Assembly: GCF_004348895.1 (NCBI RefSeq)
Contig: NZ_RRZK01000020.1
Location: 100,762 to 164,761 of the forward strand
DNA: 64,000 nucleotides
DNA from: Pseudomonas vancouverensis
GTDB lineage: Bacteria > Pseudomonadota > Gammaproteobacteria > Pseudomonadales > Pseudomonadaceae
Direction of reading: 5' to 3'
The notes under the pieces were generated by a model. That model had not been told where the DNA came from, ran no database searches, and worked only from the letters and a program-made list of their open reading frames with translations. The position numbers were made by a program, and so were the translations under genes. This document shows positions 45,862 through 55,109 of this stretch, piece by piece (the first letter of the stretch is position 1; each line of letters begins with the position of its first letter).

Positions 45862-46227
45862 TTAACCGCGCAACCAGGAGTCAACGGTGGCTGCACCGTA
45901 TTGTTCCTTCCAGGCTTTCAGCCCGCGATGGTTGCCGCCCTTGGTTTCAATCAGTTCACCAGTGTGCGGGTTCTGGTAGACCTTGACCACGCGAGCACGG
46001 CGGGTTTTAGGTGCAGAGGCCTGCTGCAGACCTGATTTGCCCGGGTTCGGATCGAGAATGGCGATGATGTCGCGCAGGCTCTTGCCGTAGGTTTTCATCA
46101 AACCCTGGAGTTTCTCTTCGAACTCGATTTCTTTCTTGAGCCCGGCATCGTTCTTCAGGGATTCCAGCTGCTTGAGCTGCTCTTGAAGGGCTTTTTCAGC
46201 TGCACGAAATTCAGCGAGTCTGGACAA
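45862..46227 (-). CDS. MvaT/MvaV-type H-NS analogue (xenogeneic silencer)
   Basis: A 121-residue nucleoid protein that binds AT-rich DNA and silences foreign genes. The N-terminal half is a coiled-coil oligomerisation region (LAEFRAAEKALQEQLKQLE...), and the C-terminal half has the DNA-binding core VYQNPHTGELIETKGGNHRGLKAWKEQYG. Its N-terminus resembles MvaV (MSRLAEFRAAEKAL) more than MvaT. The start is TTG at 46227, supported by GGAG eight bases upstream and by the alignment; no ATG lies near. The 233 bp upstream are notably AT-rich, as expected for a self-regulated silencer. Confidence 0.9.
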   Translation of the reverse strand: MSRLAEFRAAEKALQEQLKQLESLKNDAGLKKEIEFEEKLQGLMKTYGKSLRDIIAILDPNPGKSGLQQASAPKTRRARVVKVYQNPHTGELIETKGGNHRGLKAWKEQYGAATVDSWLRG

Positions 46228-46460
46228 TATCTTTACTCCAATAGTGTATTTGGCTGATACCAACCGCAAACAAAGCTATAAGCCAGGCGCCTTGAAGCGA
46301 CTCGGTGATTATGGCGCACCTGCTGATCTAGCGCAGGTATGTAAAAATTGTAGTAGTTAATCGGCCAAGAGTAAATCCTGACGTTTTCCTGATGTAACGA
46401 TAGTAGTATTTTGATTCAAATTGGTGCGTATGCTGGTCTTTTGTCGGTTAAAATCGCTAG

Positions 46461-47993
46461 TTAATGATCGCTTAATGCACTAATGAACTCCGCACCAGGC
46501 ATCGGTTTACCGTAGAGATAACCTTGCAGGAAGTTGACGTGATGAGCGCTCAGGTAATCACTTTGCTCGCGGGACTCTACGCCTTCTGCCACCAGCTGCA
46601 GATCGAGTTTGACCGCCAGCTCGATAATGCTGTCCAGAATGTGGCTGGACAGGGTGTCGACGCCAATCATCGCGACAAAGCTCTGATCGATTTTCAGGAA
46701 ATCCACCTTGAACTGACGCAGATAGCCCAGGCTCGAGTGTCCGGTACCAAAGTCGTCGATGGCGATTTTCACGCCCAACTCGTGCAGTTGCTCGAATAAT
46801 TGCAAAGTGATGGCGGTGGGCTCGATCAGTTCGCGCTCGGTCAACTCCAGCACCAGGTGGATCGAACCCGGGGCGAAGGCCTTGAGGAACTCACGGCAAT
46901 CATCGACCAGTTCCAGATCCCGGCAATGGCTGGCGGTGATGTTGATGCCGACATGAAAGGGTTCACGGAACGAAGCGGATTGAGGCGCGAGCAGGGCGGC
47001 GGTCTGTCGCATCAACGAACGGGTCATCGGCACGATCAGGCCGGAGTGTTCGGCAAACGGAATGAACAGGTCAGGACGCACCAGGCCTTCCTTCGGATGT
47101 TTCCAGCGCATCAATACTTCGGCACCTGACCAGCGCTTGTTGTCGCCATGGACCACGGGTTGAAAGTACGGAACGAACTCTGCCGCTTCCAGTGCCCGGT
47201 GCATTTCATGGGTGGGCGAGGTCGAACGTCGTTGTGCGAAATGACTGATGAAGCCGGCAATCACTCCAAAGAACATCAATAAGCTGAACAGCGGCGGGTA
47301 CTCGCTGCTCATATAGCGCCAGGTTTCGCCTTCAGGAAAACCCGCTTCGACGGTGAACGCGTAATGTTCGGAGGTCAGTCTGGTTTGCGCCACCGGCAGG
47401 TCGGGCAGGGGGCTGCTTTGCACTCTGCCGTCGGCGGCCAGCCAATTGTTGCCGACTTGCAGCAACAGCAAGGTGTGGCGACCGATAAGGCGCAAGATGT
47501 TACTTAAATGAAAACCATCGAGGGTGGTCAGCGCGCCTTTCTTTCCGTTACTGAGCCGGTACACCAAGAGTGCCGTGTTAGGCGTCACCGGGTTGCCATT
47601 CATCAACCACAACACGCCTTGGGTGTAATCACCGGGATTGACGGTTTCCTGGTAGTCGCCAAACAGCGAACTGCAATAAAGATTGTTGTCCCACACCAGA
47701 TTGGTCGACCGCACAAAAGGACGGCGGGTGACTTGTTCACGCAGGGCCAGTTTCACGTCGTTGCACGTCTGTCCGGCCAGAGGCAGCAACTCGTGCGCGG
47801 CCTGGGCGGTGTTGTCGAGCATCAGGTTGAACTGGCGTACCGCTTCTTCGGCAGTTTGCCCGGCACTTTGTTTTAATGCCCGCTCTGCCTGCATATGCAG
47901 GATCACAGTGCCCAATACAATCGGGAGCAAGCCACTGATCAGTGTGATGGCAACTCTGAGGCTGCGTCGACGGCGTTTTACTTTCAGTGGCAT
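46461..47993 (-). CDS. CSS-motif cyclic-di-GMP phosphodiesterase (EAL)
   Basis: A 510-residue membrane protein. Two transmembrane helices (residues ~12-35 and ~240-260) flank a periplasmic CSS-motif sensor (~40-235) that carries the Cys pair in TCNDV and YCSSLFG, where a disulfide controls activity. The cytosolic EAL domain (~265-510) has EVLMRWKHP, an intact DDFGTG loop and EGVES, so it should hydrolyse c-di-GMP. The EAL signature reads EVL. Ortholog types respond to redox state of the periplasm. Confidence 0.9.
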   Translation of the reverse strand: MPLKVKRRRRSLRVAITLISGLLPIVLGTVILHMQAERALKQSAGQTAEEAVRQFNLMLDNTAQAAHELLPLAGQTCNDVKLALREQVTRRPFVRSTNLVWDNNLYCSSLFGDYQETVNPGDYTQGVLWLMNGNPVTPNTALLVYRLSNGKKGALTTLDGFHLSNILRLIGRHTLLLLQVGNNWLAADGRVQSSPLPDLPVAQTRLTSEHYAFTVEAGFPEGETWRYMSSEYPPLFSLLMFFGVIAGFISHFAQRRSTSPTHEMHRALEAAEFVPYFQPVVHGDNKRWSGAEVLMRWKHPKEGLVRPDLFIPFAEHSGLIVPMTRSLMRQTAALLAPQSASFREPFHVGINITASHCRDLELVDDCREFLKAFAPGSIHLVLELTERELIEPTAITLQLFEQLHELGVKIAIDDFGTGHSSLGYLRQFKVDFLKIDQSFVAMIGVDTLSSHILDSIIELAVKLDLQLVAEGVESREQSDYLSAHHVNFLQGYLYGKPMPGAEFISALSDH

Positions 47994-48105
47994 TCGCGAA
48001 ACCTGTGGCGATTAAGTGAGGCTCTCAAATGCTGGCAGGGCAACTCGCCTCCCATAAAGAGTTCAGGTATGGGCCATGATAGTTGGCCCTTGGCCGTTGT
48101 GCTGC

Positions 48106-48978
48106 TCATCGGTTCTCCAGACTTTCGGCCAGTTTGAGGAATGCCAGCGTGGCGGGTGACGCCTGACGTCGATCCAGCACAGCAAGGCCGATTCGACGCG
48201 ACACGGTGGGTGTCAGCGGTTTTTTCACATAACGACAATCGTCGTGGTCGGGCAATGAGCCTTCGGCGACCACGGTCAGTCCGTCTCCTCGGCTGACGAC
48301 GTCGAGCGTGCTCATCAATTGCGAGCAGCGATAACGGATGTTGGGTGTCAGCCTTGCGGCACTGAACAGTCGTGATACCAACTCGCAAGAGCCAGCTTCG
48401 GTCAACACGAACGGATCGGCACACAGATCGCTCAGGCTCACATCAGCTCGCAAGCCCAGGGGATGACTGGCGGGCATCAGCGCCACCATCTGATCCTCAA
48501 CCAGTGCAACGGTATCGAAGCGCTCTTCGGGCAAAACCACAAAGCCGACGTCGATTCGGCGTTCTTCCAGCCACTGCAAGACTTGCCGGTCCGGACCCTC
48601 ATCGATGTGCACCTCGATGCCGGGATGGGCGGCGCGGTAATGCTGCAAGATCCGCGGCAACAGTTTGATTGAGGACGTCGGGCCGAAAGAGCCGATGCGC
48701 AACGTACCGCGTTTCATGCCCCGTGCATCCGCCGCTTCCTGACGCAAGGTGTTGGCCAGGCCGAGCATGGCTCGCGCACGCAACAACAACTGTTGGCCGA
48801 TGTCGCTCAGTTCAACCTGGGCCCCATGGCGGCGCAGCAACTCGACGCCCAATTCCTGTTCCAGCGACTTCAGGGCGTGGGACACCGCCGATTGGGAAAT
48901 GCCCAGGCGATTGGCCGCTGCCGTGAAACCTTGGAGTTCGGCCACGAGGGAGAATATTTCCAATTGGGTGAGGGTCAT
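48106..48978 (-). CDS. LysR family regulator, divergent from an EamA transporter
   Basis: A 290-residue regulator with a classic HTH (LQGFTAAANRLGISQSAVSHAL, LEQELGVELLRRHGAQVELS) and a full effector domain. The ATG at 48978 is the usual family start. The divergent EamA gene starts 75 bp away with a palindrome between them, so it is the likely target. Effector unknown. Confidence 0.88.
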   Translation of the reverse strand: MTLTQLEIFSLVAELQGFTAAANRLGISQSAVSHALKSLEQELGVELLRRHGAQVELSDIGQQLLLRARAMLGLANTLRQEAADARGMKRGTLRIGSFGPTSSIKLLPRILQHYRAAHPGIEVHIDEGPDRQVLQWLEERRIDVGFVVLPEERFDTVALVEDQMVALMPASHPLGLRADVSLSDLCADPFVLTEAGSCELVSRLFSAARLTPNIRYRCSQLMSTLDVVSRGDGLTVVAEGSLPDHDDCRYVKKPLTPTVSRRIGLAVLDRRQASPATLAFLKLAESLENR

Positions 48979-49016
48979 GAGTGTTTGCTCATTTTACGAT
49001 GACTGACCATTAGTCG

Positions 49017-49030
49017 AATGATAAGTCATT
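49017..49030. promoter_or_regulatory. Palindrome between the LysR and EamA genes
   Basis: AATGA-taag-TCATT (49017-49030) lies in the 75-bp divergent gap, with further flanking symmetry (ATTAG...CTAAT). Candidate operator; inferred. Confidence 0.4.
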
Positions 49031-49053
49031 CACTGGCTAATCGGCGCGAGAAC

Positions 49054-49998
49054 ATGGCAATCAGCGAGAAAACCCTGTCAAAACCATCAGATCTGCCGGT
49101 GTATTTCAAACTGGCTGCAGTGACCATGATATGGGGAGGCACCTTTGTGGCCGGACGTTTCCTGGCCGATGCACTCACGCCGTTATTGGCCGCAAGCCTT
49201 CGATTTTTATTGGCCAGCGCCGCTTTGCTGGCCTTTTTGCTGGTGGCGCGCATACCGCTGGCGCGCCCCAACGGCCGGCAATGGTTGCAGCTAACGCTAC
49301 TGGGTTTTTTCGGGATCTTCTTTTACAACCTGTGTTTTTTTAATGGCCTGCAATACATCAACGCATCCCGGGCGTCTTTGATCGTGGCCCTGAACCCGGC
49401 GGTAATCGGGTTGGCGTCGTGGTTTTTGTTCAAGGAGCGTCTGGGGCGAGCGAAAGTCATCGGTATCGTCATTTGCATGGTCGGTGCGGGCTTGGTGATT
49501 GTCAGTCGCAACCCGCAGCTGCTGGCAGGGCACGCCAATGCCTGGATCGGCGACCTGTTGATTTTCGGTTGCGTGGTGGGCTGGGGTGTTTACTCATTGT
49601 GTTCCCGGGAGCTGAATCAGAGCCTGGGGCCACTGCAAACAGTGACCTATTCGATTTTATTGGGCACCGCGATGCTCTGCCTGACGTGCCTGATCCGTGG
49701 GGAATGGCAGATGGCCGCATTGTCCGGCCTTGGCGTACAGCAATGGCTCAGCCTGATGTACCTCGGTGTGCTGGGGTCCGCGCTGGCTTACATCGGCTAC
49801 TACGATGGCATCCGCAGGATCGGCGCAACCCGCTCCGGCGTGTTCATCGCCTTGAATCCACTAACGGCGGTGATCCTTGGCGCGATTTTGCTCGGCGAGC
49901 CACTGACACTGACCATGTGCCTGGGCGGCGGGCTGATCCTGACGGGGATTTACCTGTGCAACAAACCCCTTGCGCGGGCAGGGAAAAAGGGGATTTGA
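49054..49998 (+). CDS. EamA/DMT family transporter
   Basis: A 314-residue inner membrane protein with ten predicted helices in two EamA halves. TMIWGGTFVAGRF begins the first, and GVLGSALAYIGYYDGIRRIG and NPLTAVILGAILLGEPLT mark the second. I used the ATG at 49054; a second in-frame ATG at 49018 falls inside the operator-like region. Divergent from a LysR gene, probably its target. Substrate unknown; amino-acid or metabolite export is common in the family. Confidence 0.87.
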   Translation: MAISEKTLSKPSDLPVYFKLAAVTMIWGGTFVAGRFLADALTPLLAASLRFLLASAALLAFLLVARIPLARPNGRQWLQLTLLGFFGIFFYNLCFFNGLQYINASRASLIVALNPAVIGLASWFLFKERLGRAKVIGIVICMVGAGLVIVSRNPQLLAGHANAWIGDLLIFGCVVGWGVYSLCSRELNQSLGPLQTVTYSILLGTAMLCLTCLIRGEWQMAALSGLGVQQWLSLMYLGVLGSALAYIGYYDGIRRIGATRSGVFIALNPLTAVILGAILLGEPLTLTMCLGGGLILTGIYLCNKPLARAGKKGI

Positions 49999-50248
49999 TA
50001 CAGAAGGCGGACAAATCTATTTACGCTGTGTAGAATCGGTTTACGCATACAATAATAATCGTCTTCTGGCAGCAGAAGCCTCGCCCGCAAGAGCCTTGGG
50101 TCGACAATGAAGATATTCGGGTTTCAACTGATCTACGGTGACTTTCTCGCCCGCAGTGTGCGGGGCATCTCCTGTGCGCCACCCAGCGGTCTCAGCATTG
50201 CTTACAACTAACCTGTGTTAATTGATAAAAAATGATAAGGCGCCAACC

Positions 50249-51325
50249 ATGGCAGATCTATACGAAAACCCGATGGGCCTGATGGGCTTCGAGTTCATTG
50301 AATTCGCATCGCCGACCCCGAACACCCTGGAGCCGATCTTCGAGATCATGGGCTTCACCAAGGTCGCATCGCACCGCTCGAAAAACGTGCACCTGTACCG
50401 CCAGGGCGCGATCAACCTGATCCTCAACAACGAACCCCACAGCGTTGCTTCGTATTTTGCCGCCGAGCACGGTCCGTCGGTGTGCGGCATGGCGTTTCGC
50501 GTCAAGGATTCACAGAAAGCCTACAAGCGTGCCCTGGAACTCGGTGCCCAGCCGATCCATATCGAAACCGGCCCGATGGAGCTGAACCTGCCGGCGATCA
50601 AAGGTATCGGCGGTGCACCGCTGTACCTGATCGACCGTTTCGGTGAAGGCAGCTCGATCTATGACATCGACTTCGTGTTCATCGAAGGCGTTGACCGCCA
50701 TCCGGTGGGTGCAGGCCTGAAGATCATCGATCACCTGACCCACAACGTGTATCGAGGGCGCATGGCCTACTGGGCCAATTTCTACGAGAAGCTGTTCAAC
50801 TTCCGCGAAATCCGTTATTTCGACATCAAGGGCGAGTACACCGGCCTGACCTCCAAGGCCATGACCGCGCCGGACGGCATGATCCGTATCCCGTTGAACG
50901 AGGAATCGTCCAAGGGCGCCGGGCAGATCGAAGAATTCCTGATGCAGTTCAACGGCGAAGGCATCCAGCACGTGGCCTTCCTCTCCGATGACCTGGTCAA
51001 GACCTGGGACCAGTTGAAGAAGATCGGCATGCGCTTCATGACCGCGCCGCCGGACACCTACTACGAAATGCTCGAAGGTCGCTTGCCGAACCACGGCGAA
51101 CCGGTGGGCGAGTTGCAGGCACGCGGCATTCTGCTGGACGGTTCTTCCGAGTCGGGTGACAAGCGCCTGCTGCTGCAGATCTTCTCGGAAACCCTGATGG
51201 GGCCGGTGTTCTTCGAGTTCATCCAGCGCAAGGGGGATGACGGCTTCGGTGAGGGTAACTTCAAGGCGCTGTTCGAATCCATCGAGCGGGATCAGGTGCG
51301 TCGTGGCGTGTTGTCCGCGGACTGA
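50249..51325 (+). CDS. hpd: 4-hydroxyphenylpyruvate dioxygenase
   Basis: A 358-residue Fe(II) enzyme that converts 4-hydroxyphenylpyruvate to homogentisate in tyrosine degradation. The metal ligands are in IDHLTHNV (His161 of the P. fluorescens enzyme numbering), QHVAF (His240) and FFEFIQRKG (Glu322). Length and the start [11 protein letters not shown] are those of the Pseudomonas enzyme. The ATG at 50249 follows AAGGCGCC. Not linked to hmgA in this window. Confidence 0.96.
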   Translation: MADLYENPMGLMGFEFIEFASPTPNTLEPIFEIMGFTKVASHRSKNVHLYRQGAINLILNNEPHSVASYFAAEHGPSVCGMAFRVKDSQKAYKRALELGAQPIHIETGPMELNLPAIKGIGGAPLYLIDRFGEGSSIYDIDFVFIEGVDRHPVGAGLKIIDHLTHNVYRGRMAYWANFYEKLFNFREIRYFDIKGEYTGLTSKAMTAPDGMIRIPLNEESSKGAGQIEEFLMQFNGEGIQHVAFLSDDLVKTWDQLKKIGMRFMTAPPDTYYEMLEGRLPNHGEPVGELQARGILLDGSSESGDKRLLLQIFSETLMGPVFFEFIQRKGDDGFGEGNFKALFESIERDQVRRGVLSAD

Positions 51326-51338
51326 CTGATACCGTAAA

Positions 51339-51376
51339 AACTGTGGGAGCGACCGTCGCTCCCACAGTTGTTTTTG
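51339..51376. terminator. REP-derived terminator after hpd
   Basis: AAACTGTGGGAGCGAC and GTCGCTCCCACAGTTG form a perfect stem with a two-base loop, followed by TTTTTGGG. The stem is a single inverted REP unit acting as terminator between hpd and the convergent rarD-like gene. Confidence 0.75.
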
Positions 51377-51384
51377 GGTATGCC

Positions 51385-52266
51385 TTAGGGGCGACGCTGC
51401 CGCACCAGATGCTTGAACCCTTCAAACACCAGCACCAGTACCGCCATCCAGATCGGGATGTAGGTCAGCCATTCTCCTGCCTTGATGCTTTCCCCCAGCA
51501 ACAACGCCACGCCCAGCAACAACACCGGTTCGACATAGCTCAACAGGCCGAACAGGCTGAACGGTAGCAGGCGGCTGGCGATGATGTAGACCACCAGCGC
51601 CGATGCACTGATCAAACCGAGCAGGGGAATCAACCAGGCCAACGCCGGGTGCTGATCGAAGACGCCAAAGCCTTGTTCGCCACCGCGCACGAACCAGTAC
51701 GCCACCGGCAGCATCAGGGTCATGTCCACCCAGAGTCCGCCGAGGTTATCGGTCTTCAACCATTTGCGTACCACGAAGTACAGCGGATAGCCGACGACCA
51801 CCAGCAGGGTCGCCCAGGAAAAACCACCGACTTGATACAGCTCGTTGATCACGCCGAGGCTGGCGAAGAACACCGCGATTTTTTGCAGGTACGACAGGCG
51901 TTCGCCGTAAGCAATGCGCCCGGTCAGCACCATGGCCAATGGCAACAGGAAATAGCCCAGCGATACATCGAGGCTGTAGCCGTTGAGTGGCGCCCACATG
52001 AACAGCCAGAGTTGCACGCCCAGCAAAGCCGAGGAGACGAGCAAGATACCGATCAATCGGGGTTGGCTGCTGAACCGGCGTACCAGATCAACCACGCGCC
52101 GCCATTCGCCGGACACCACCATGAACAGAGTCATGCAGGGCACGGTCAGCAGCATGCGCCAACCAAAGATTTCCACACCGCTCAGGGGCTTGAGCAGCGA
52201 GGTGTAGTAATACATGACGGCAAACAGCACCGAGGCTGAAACCGATAGAGCAATGCCTTTAGACAA
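51385..52266 (-). CDS. rarD: RarD-type EamA transporter
   Basis: A 293-residue inner membrane protein with ten predicted helices. MSKGIALSVSASVLFAVMYYYTS, YGERLSYLQKIAVFFASLGV and YVEPVLLLGVALLLGESI are typical of RarD (chloramphenicol-sensitive family in the EamA superfamily). The substrate is unknown. It is followed by a REP pair and stands alone. Confidence 0.88.
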   Translation of the reverse strand: MSKGIALSVSASVLFAVMYYYTSLLKPLSGVEIFGWRMLLTVPCMTLFMVVSGEWRRVVDLVRRFSSQPRLIGILLVSSALLGVQLWLFMWAPLNGYSLDVSLGYFLLPLAMVLTGRIAYGERLSYLQKIAVFFASLGVINELYQVGGFSWATLLVVVGYPLYFVVRKWLKTDNLGGLWVDMTLMLPVAYWFVRGGEQGFGVFDQHPALAWLIPLLGLISASALVVYIIASRLLPFSLFGLLSYVEPVLLLGVALLLGESIKAGEWLTYIPIWMAVLVLVFEGFKHLVRQRRP

Positions 52267-52375
52267 ACTGTCCTCGCGAAGTTGAAGGTGAAACGGGGTG
52301 CGGAGGATACGTGGTTTTTGTGTTGAATATTGGCCGGTTGATCAGAATTTGCAACGTTTGCGGGTACCCGGAAAC

Positions 52376-52467
52376 CCTGTGGGGGCGAGCTTGCTCACGA
52401 TTGCGGACTGACATACAGAATCACTGTTGACTGTTCCGCCGTTTTCGCGAGCAAGCTCGCTCCCACG
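52376..52467. repeat. REP doublet (inverted pair)
   Basis: CTGTGGGGGCGAGCTTGCTCACG at about 52377-52399 and the opposite copy TCGCGAGCAAGCTCGCTCCCAC at about 52445-52466, with a ~45-bp spacer. It lies between rarD and the aldo/keto reductase gene. Confidence 0.8.
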
Positions 52468-52482
52468 TTTAACGGTGTTGCT

Positions 52483-53496
52483 TCAGCGGCTCCAGGGTTT
52501 TCGACCCGACACGAAGTGGCTCACGTCATTGAACCCCGGTGTCGAGGCATGCCCCGGCGTCACCAGCGAATCGATAAATGCCTCATCTTCAGCGGTGATC
52601 TTCACCGCCTGCGCCTTAGTGTAGGCATCCCACTGTTCTTCGGTGCGCGGACCGACGATGGCCGAGGTCACGGCGGCGTTGTTCAGCACCCAGGCGATGG
52701 CGAACTCGACCATGCCTACGCCGCGCTCCTGGGTGTACGTGTGGATGGACTGGGCAATGCGTAACGACTCCACCCGCCATTCGGTTTCCAGGATGCGTTT
52801 GTCCGCGCGTCCGGCGCGACTGTTGGCGTCGGGTTTTACGTCCGGGGCGTACTTGCCGCTGAGTACGCCGCGCGCCAAGGGGCTGTAAGGGACCACACCG
52901 AGGCCGTAGTGGTGGGCAGCGGTGATCTGTTCGGTTTCTGCCTGACGATTGACGATGTTGTACAGCGGTTGGCTGATGACGGGGCGATCGACCCCAAGCG
53001 TATCGGCGACGCGAATCACCTCGGCAATGCGCCAGCCACGGTAGTTGGACAAGCCCCAATAACGGATTTTGCCCTGGCGAATCAGATCGCCGATGGCCGA
53101 TACCGTGACTTCCAGCGGCGTGTTGTGGTCTTCGCGGTGCAGGTAATAGAGGTCGAGGTAATCGGTGCCCAGGCGTGTCAGGCTGGCATCGATGCCGTTG
53201 AAGATGTGTTTGCGGCTCAGTCCGCTGCGGTTGGGCACGCCGTCCGCCGGGCCGAAACCGACCTTGGTTGCCAGCACCCATTCGTGGCGGTTGCCGGCAA
53301 TCGCTTCGCCGACGATTTCCTCGGATCGGCCCTGGGTATAAACGTCGGCCGTGTCGATGAAGTTGATGCCCTGATCCCAGGCCTTGTCGATGATCCGCAG
53401 GGAATCTTCGGTGCTGGTCTGTTCACCGAACATCATGGTGCCCAGGGTCAGGGTGGATACCTGCAGGCCCGAATGACCCAGAGTGCGGTAGCTCAT
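52483..53496 (-). CDS. Aldo/keto reductase
   Basis: A 337-residue NADPH-dependent enzyme. The catalytic tetrad is readable: Asp and Tyr in FIDTADVYTQG, Lys in LATKVG and His in YYLHRED. IVGPRTEEQW is the cofactor phosphate loop. It resembles the general oxidoreductase (YakC/Tas-like) branch. Substrate unknown. A REP unit follows the gene on its upstream side. The ATG at 53496 has AAGGACTTCACC ahead. Confidence 0.9.
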   Translation of the reverse strand: MSYRTLGHSGLQVSTLTLGTMMFGEQTSTEDSLRIIDKAWDQGINFIDTADVYTQGRSEEIVGEAIAGNRHEWVLATKVGFGPADGVPNRSGLSRKHIFNGIDASLTRLGTDYLDLYYLHREDHNTPLEVTVSAIGDLIRQGKIRYWGLSNYRGWRIAEVIRVADTLGVDRPVISQPLYNIVNRQAETEQITAAHHYGLGVVPYSPLARGVLSGKYAPDVKPDANSRAGRADKRILETEWRVESLRIAQSIHTYTQERGVGMVEFAIAWVLNNAAVTSAIVGPRTEEQWDAYTKAQAVKITAEDEAFIDSLVTPGHASTPGFNDVSHFVSGRKPWSR

Positions 53497-53586
53497 GGTG
53501 AAGTCCTTTTGCCAGTGGGAAAGGCTTAATCAGATACCAGAACTATCGCCCTGAGCAAACGCAATTCTCAAACACCCCGGAGCAAA

Positions 53587-53614
53587 TGTGGGAGCTGGCA
53601 GGCCAGCTCCCACA
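53587..53614. repeat. Single REP-like inverted repeat
   Basis: TGTGGGAGCTGG-cagg-CCAGCTCCCACA is a perfect 12-bp stem with a four-base loop, a third REP core (GAGCTGGC). It lies between the aldo/keto reductase start and the MFS stop. Confidence 0.8.
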
Positions 53615-53629
53615 GGCGGCGTTTTCTGT

Positions 53630-54940
53630 TCAGGCGCGCAGGGTGCGGGTCATGCGCAACGCCAGCAGGCTGCCGCCGACAATCACTGCCGCCAGCAGAT
53701 ACAGCGCCGCATCGGTCGAACCGGTGCTGTCTTTGACCCAGCCCACCAGGTACGGGCTGAGGAAGCCGGCCATTTGCCCCATCGAGTTGATCAGCGCCAG
53801 GCCACCGGCGGCCGCGCCGGCACTGAGCATGGCGGTCGGCACTGGCCAGAACATCGGCAGGCCGGTGAGGGCGCCCATGGTCGCAATGGTCAGGCCGAGA
53901 ATGGCGATGGCCGGATTGGCGGCGAAGTTCACCGCGATGATCAGGCCCAGTGCGCCCATCAGCATCGGCACCACCAGATGCCAGCGGCGCTCTTTGCGCA
54001 GGTCCGCCGAACGGCCGACGACCAGCATGAACACCGCGGCCAGCAGATACGGAATCGCGCTCAACCAGCCAATCACCAGGTTATCGCTAAAACCCAGGTT
54101 CTTGATGATCGACGGCAGCCAGAAGTTGATCGCATAGACGCCACTCTGGATGCAGAAGTAGATCAGGCCGAAAGCCCAGATCGCCGGGTTCTTGAACACC
54201 GCCAGCAGCGAGTCTGAGGTGGTTTTCGGTTTGTTCGCCAGGTCTTCGGCCTGATCCGCTTCGAGCACGGCACGCTCATGGGCAGTCAGCCACTTGGCGT
54301 TGGCGAAGCTGTCGCTGAGCAGGAAGTACGCCATCAAACCGAGCACCACGGTTGGAATGCCTTGCAGCAGGAACATCCACTGCCAGCCGGCGAGACCGCC
54401 CTGGCCTGCGGCGAAGTGGTTGAGAATCCAGCCGGAAAATGGGCTGCCGAGCAGGCCGGACACCGGGATGGCCGACATGAACAAGGCCATGATGCGACCG
54501 CGGCGGAAGGTCGGGAACCACTGCGAGAGGTACAGCACCACGCCCGGGAAGAACCCGGCTTCGGCCGCACCGGTGAACAGGCGCAGGGTGTAGAACTGGG
54601 TCGGCGTGGTGACGAACAACAGGCAGGTCGACAGCGTACCCCAGGTGATCATCATCACCGCAATCCAGCGCCGCGGACCGAATTTGGTCAGCGCCAGGTT
54701 GCTCGGCACGCCACACAACACGTAGCCGATAAAGAAGATACCGGCGCCGAGGCCGTAGACGGTTTCGCTGAACTTCAGCGCATCGAGCATCTGCAGTTTG
54801 GCAAATCCAACGTTTACCCGGTCGAGGTAGTTGAACAGGTAGCAGATGAAAATGAAGGGAATCAAACGCAGGGTAATGCGCTTGTAGACGGCGTTTTTAT
54901 CGTCAGCGGTGGCCTCGGACGCTACGGCGCTCTGTGACAT
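53630..54940 (-). CDS. MFS transporter, anion:cation symporter type
   Basis: A 436-residue membrane protein with 12 helices of the ACS family (phthalate/glucarate/galactonate permeases). CYLFNYLDRVNVGFAKLQML is the usual first-helix signature, and RRWIAVMMITWG and GAAEAGFFPGVVLYLSQWFP are conserved. The ATG at 54940 (MSQSAVAS) has AGAGAG ahead; the open frame runs to 55057. It is divergent from CdaR and glycerate kinase, so it probably imports a sugar acid or glycerate. Confidence 0.88.
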   Translation of the reverse strand: MSQSAVASEATADDKNAVYKRITLRLIPFIFICYLFNYLDRVNVGFAKLQMLDALKFSETVYGLGAGIFFIGYVLCGVPSNLALTKFGPRRWIAVMMITWGTLSTCLLFVTTPTQFYTLRLFTGAAEAGFFPGVVLYLSQWFPTFRRGRIMALFMSAIPVSGLLGSPFSGWILNHFAAGQGGLAGWQWMFLLQGIPTVVLGLMAYFLLSDSFANAKWLTAHERAVLEADQAEDLANKPKTTSDSLLAVFKNPAIWAFGLIYFCIQSGVYAINFWLPSIIKNLGFSDNLVIGWLSAIPYLLAAVFMLVVGRSADLRKERRWHLVVPMLMGALGLIIAVNFAANPAIAILGLTIATMGALTGLPMFWPVPTAMLSAGAAAGGLALINSMGQMAGFLSPYLVGWVKDSTGSTDAALYLLAAVIVGGSLLALRMTRTLRA

Positions 54941-55109
54941 GGCGGCTCTCTCTTTATTATGATTTTTTGCGATGCAAGGGTAACGTTGATCGCCCTGAGA
55001 GTCTCGACCACCCCGAGGGTAGCTGTCTTTGTGCCTGCGCACAGGGTTTGCACGCAAGGCCTGTGCGGGTGAACAAGCCGTTTAACCACCGTTTTCAAGG
55101 AAATCGCCC

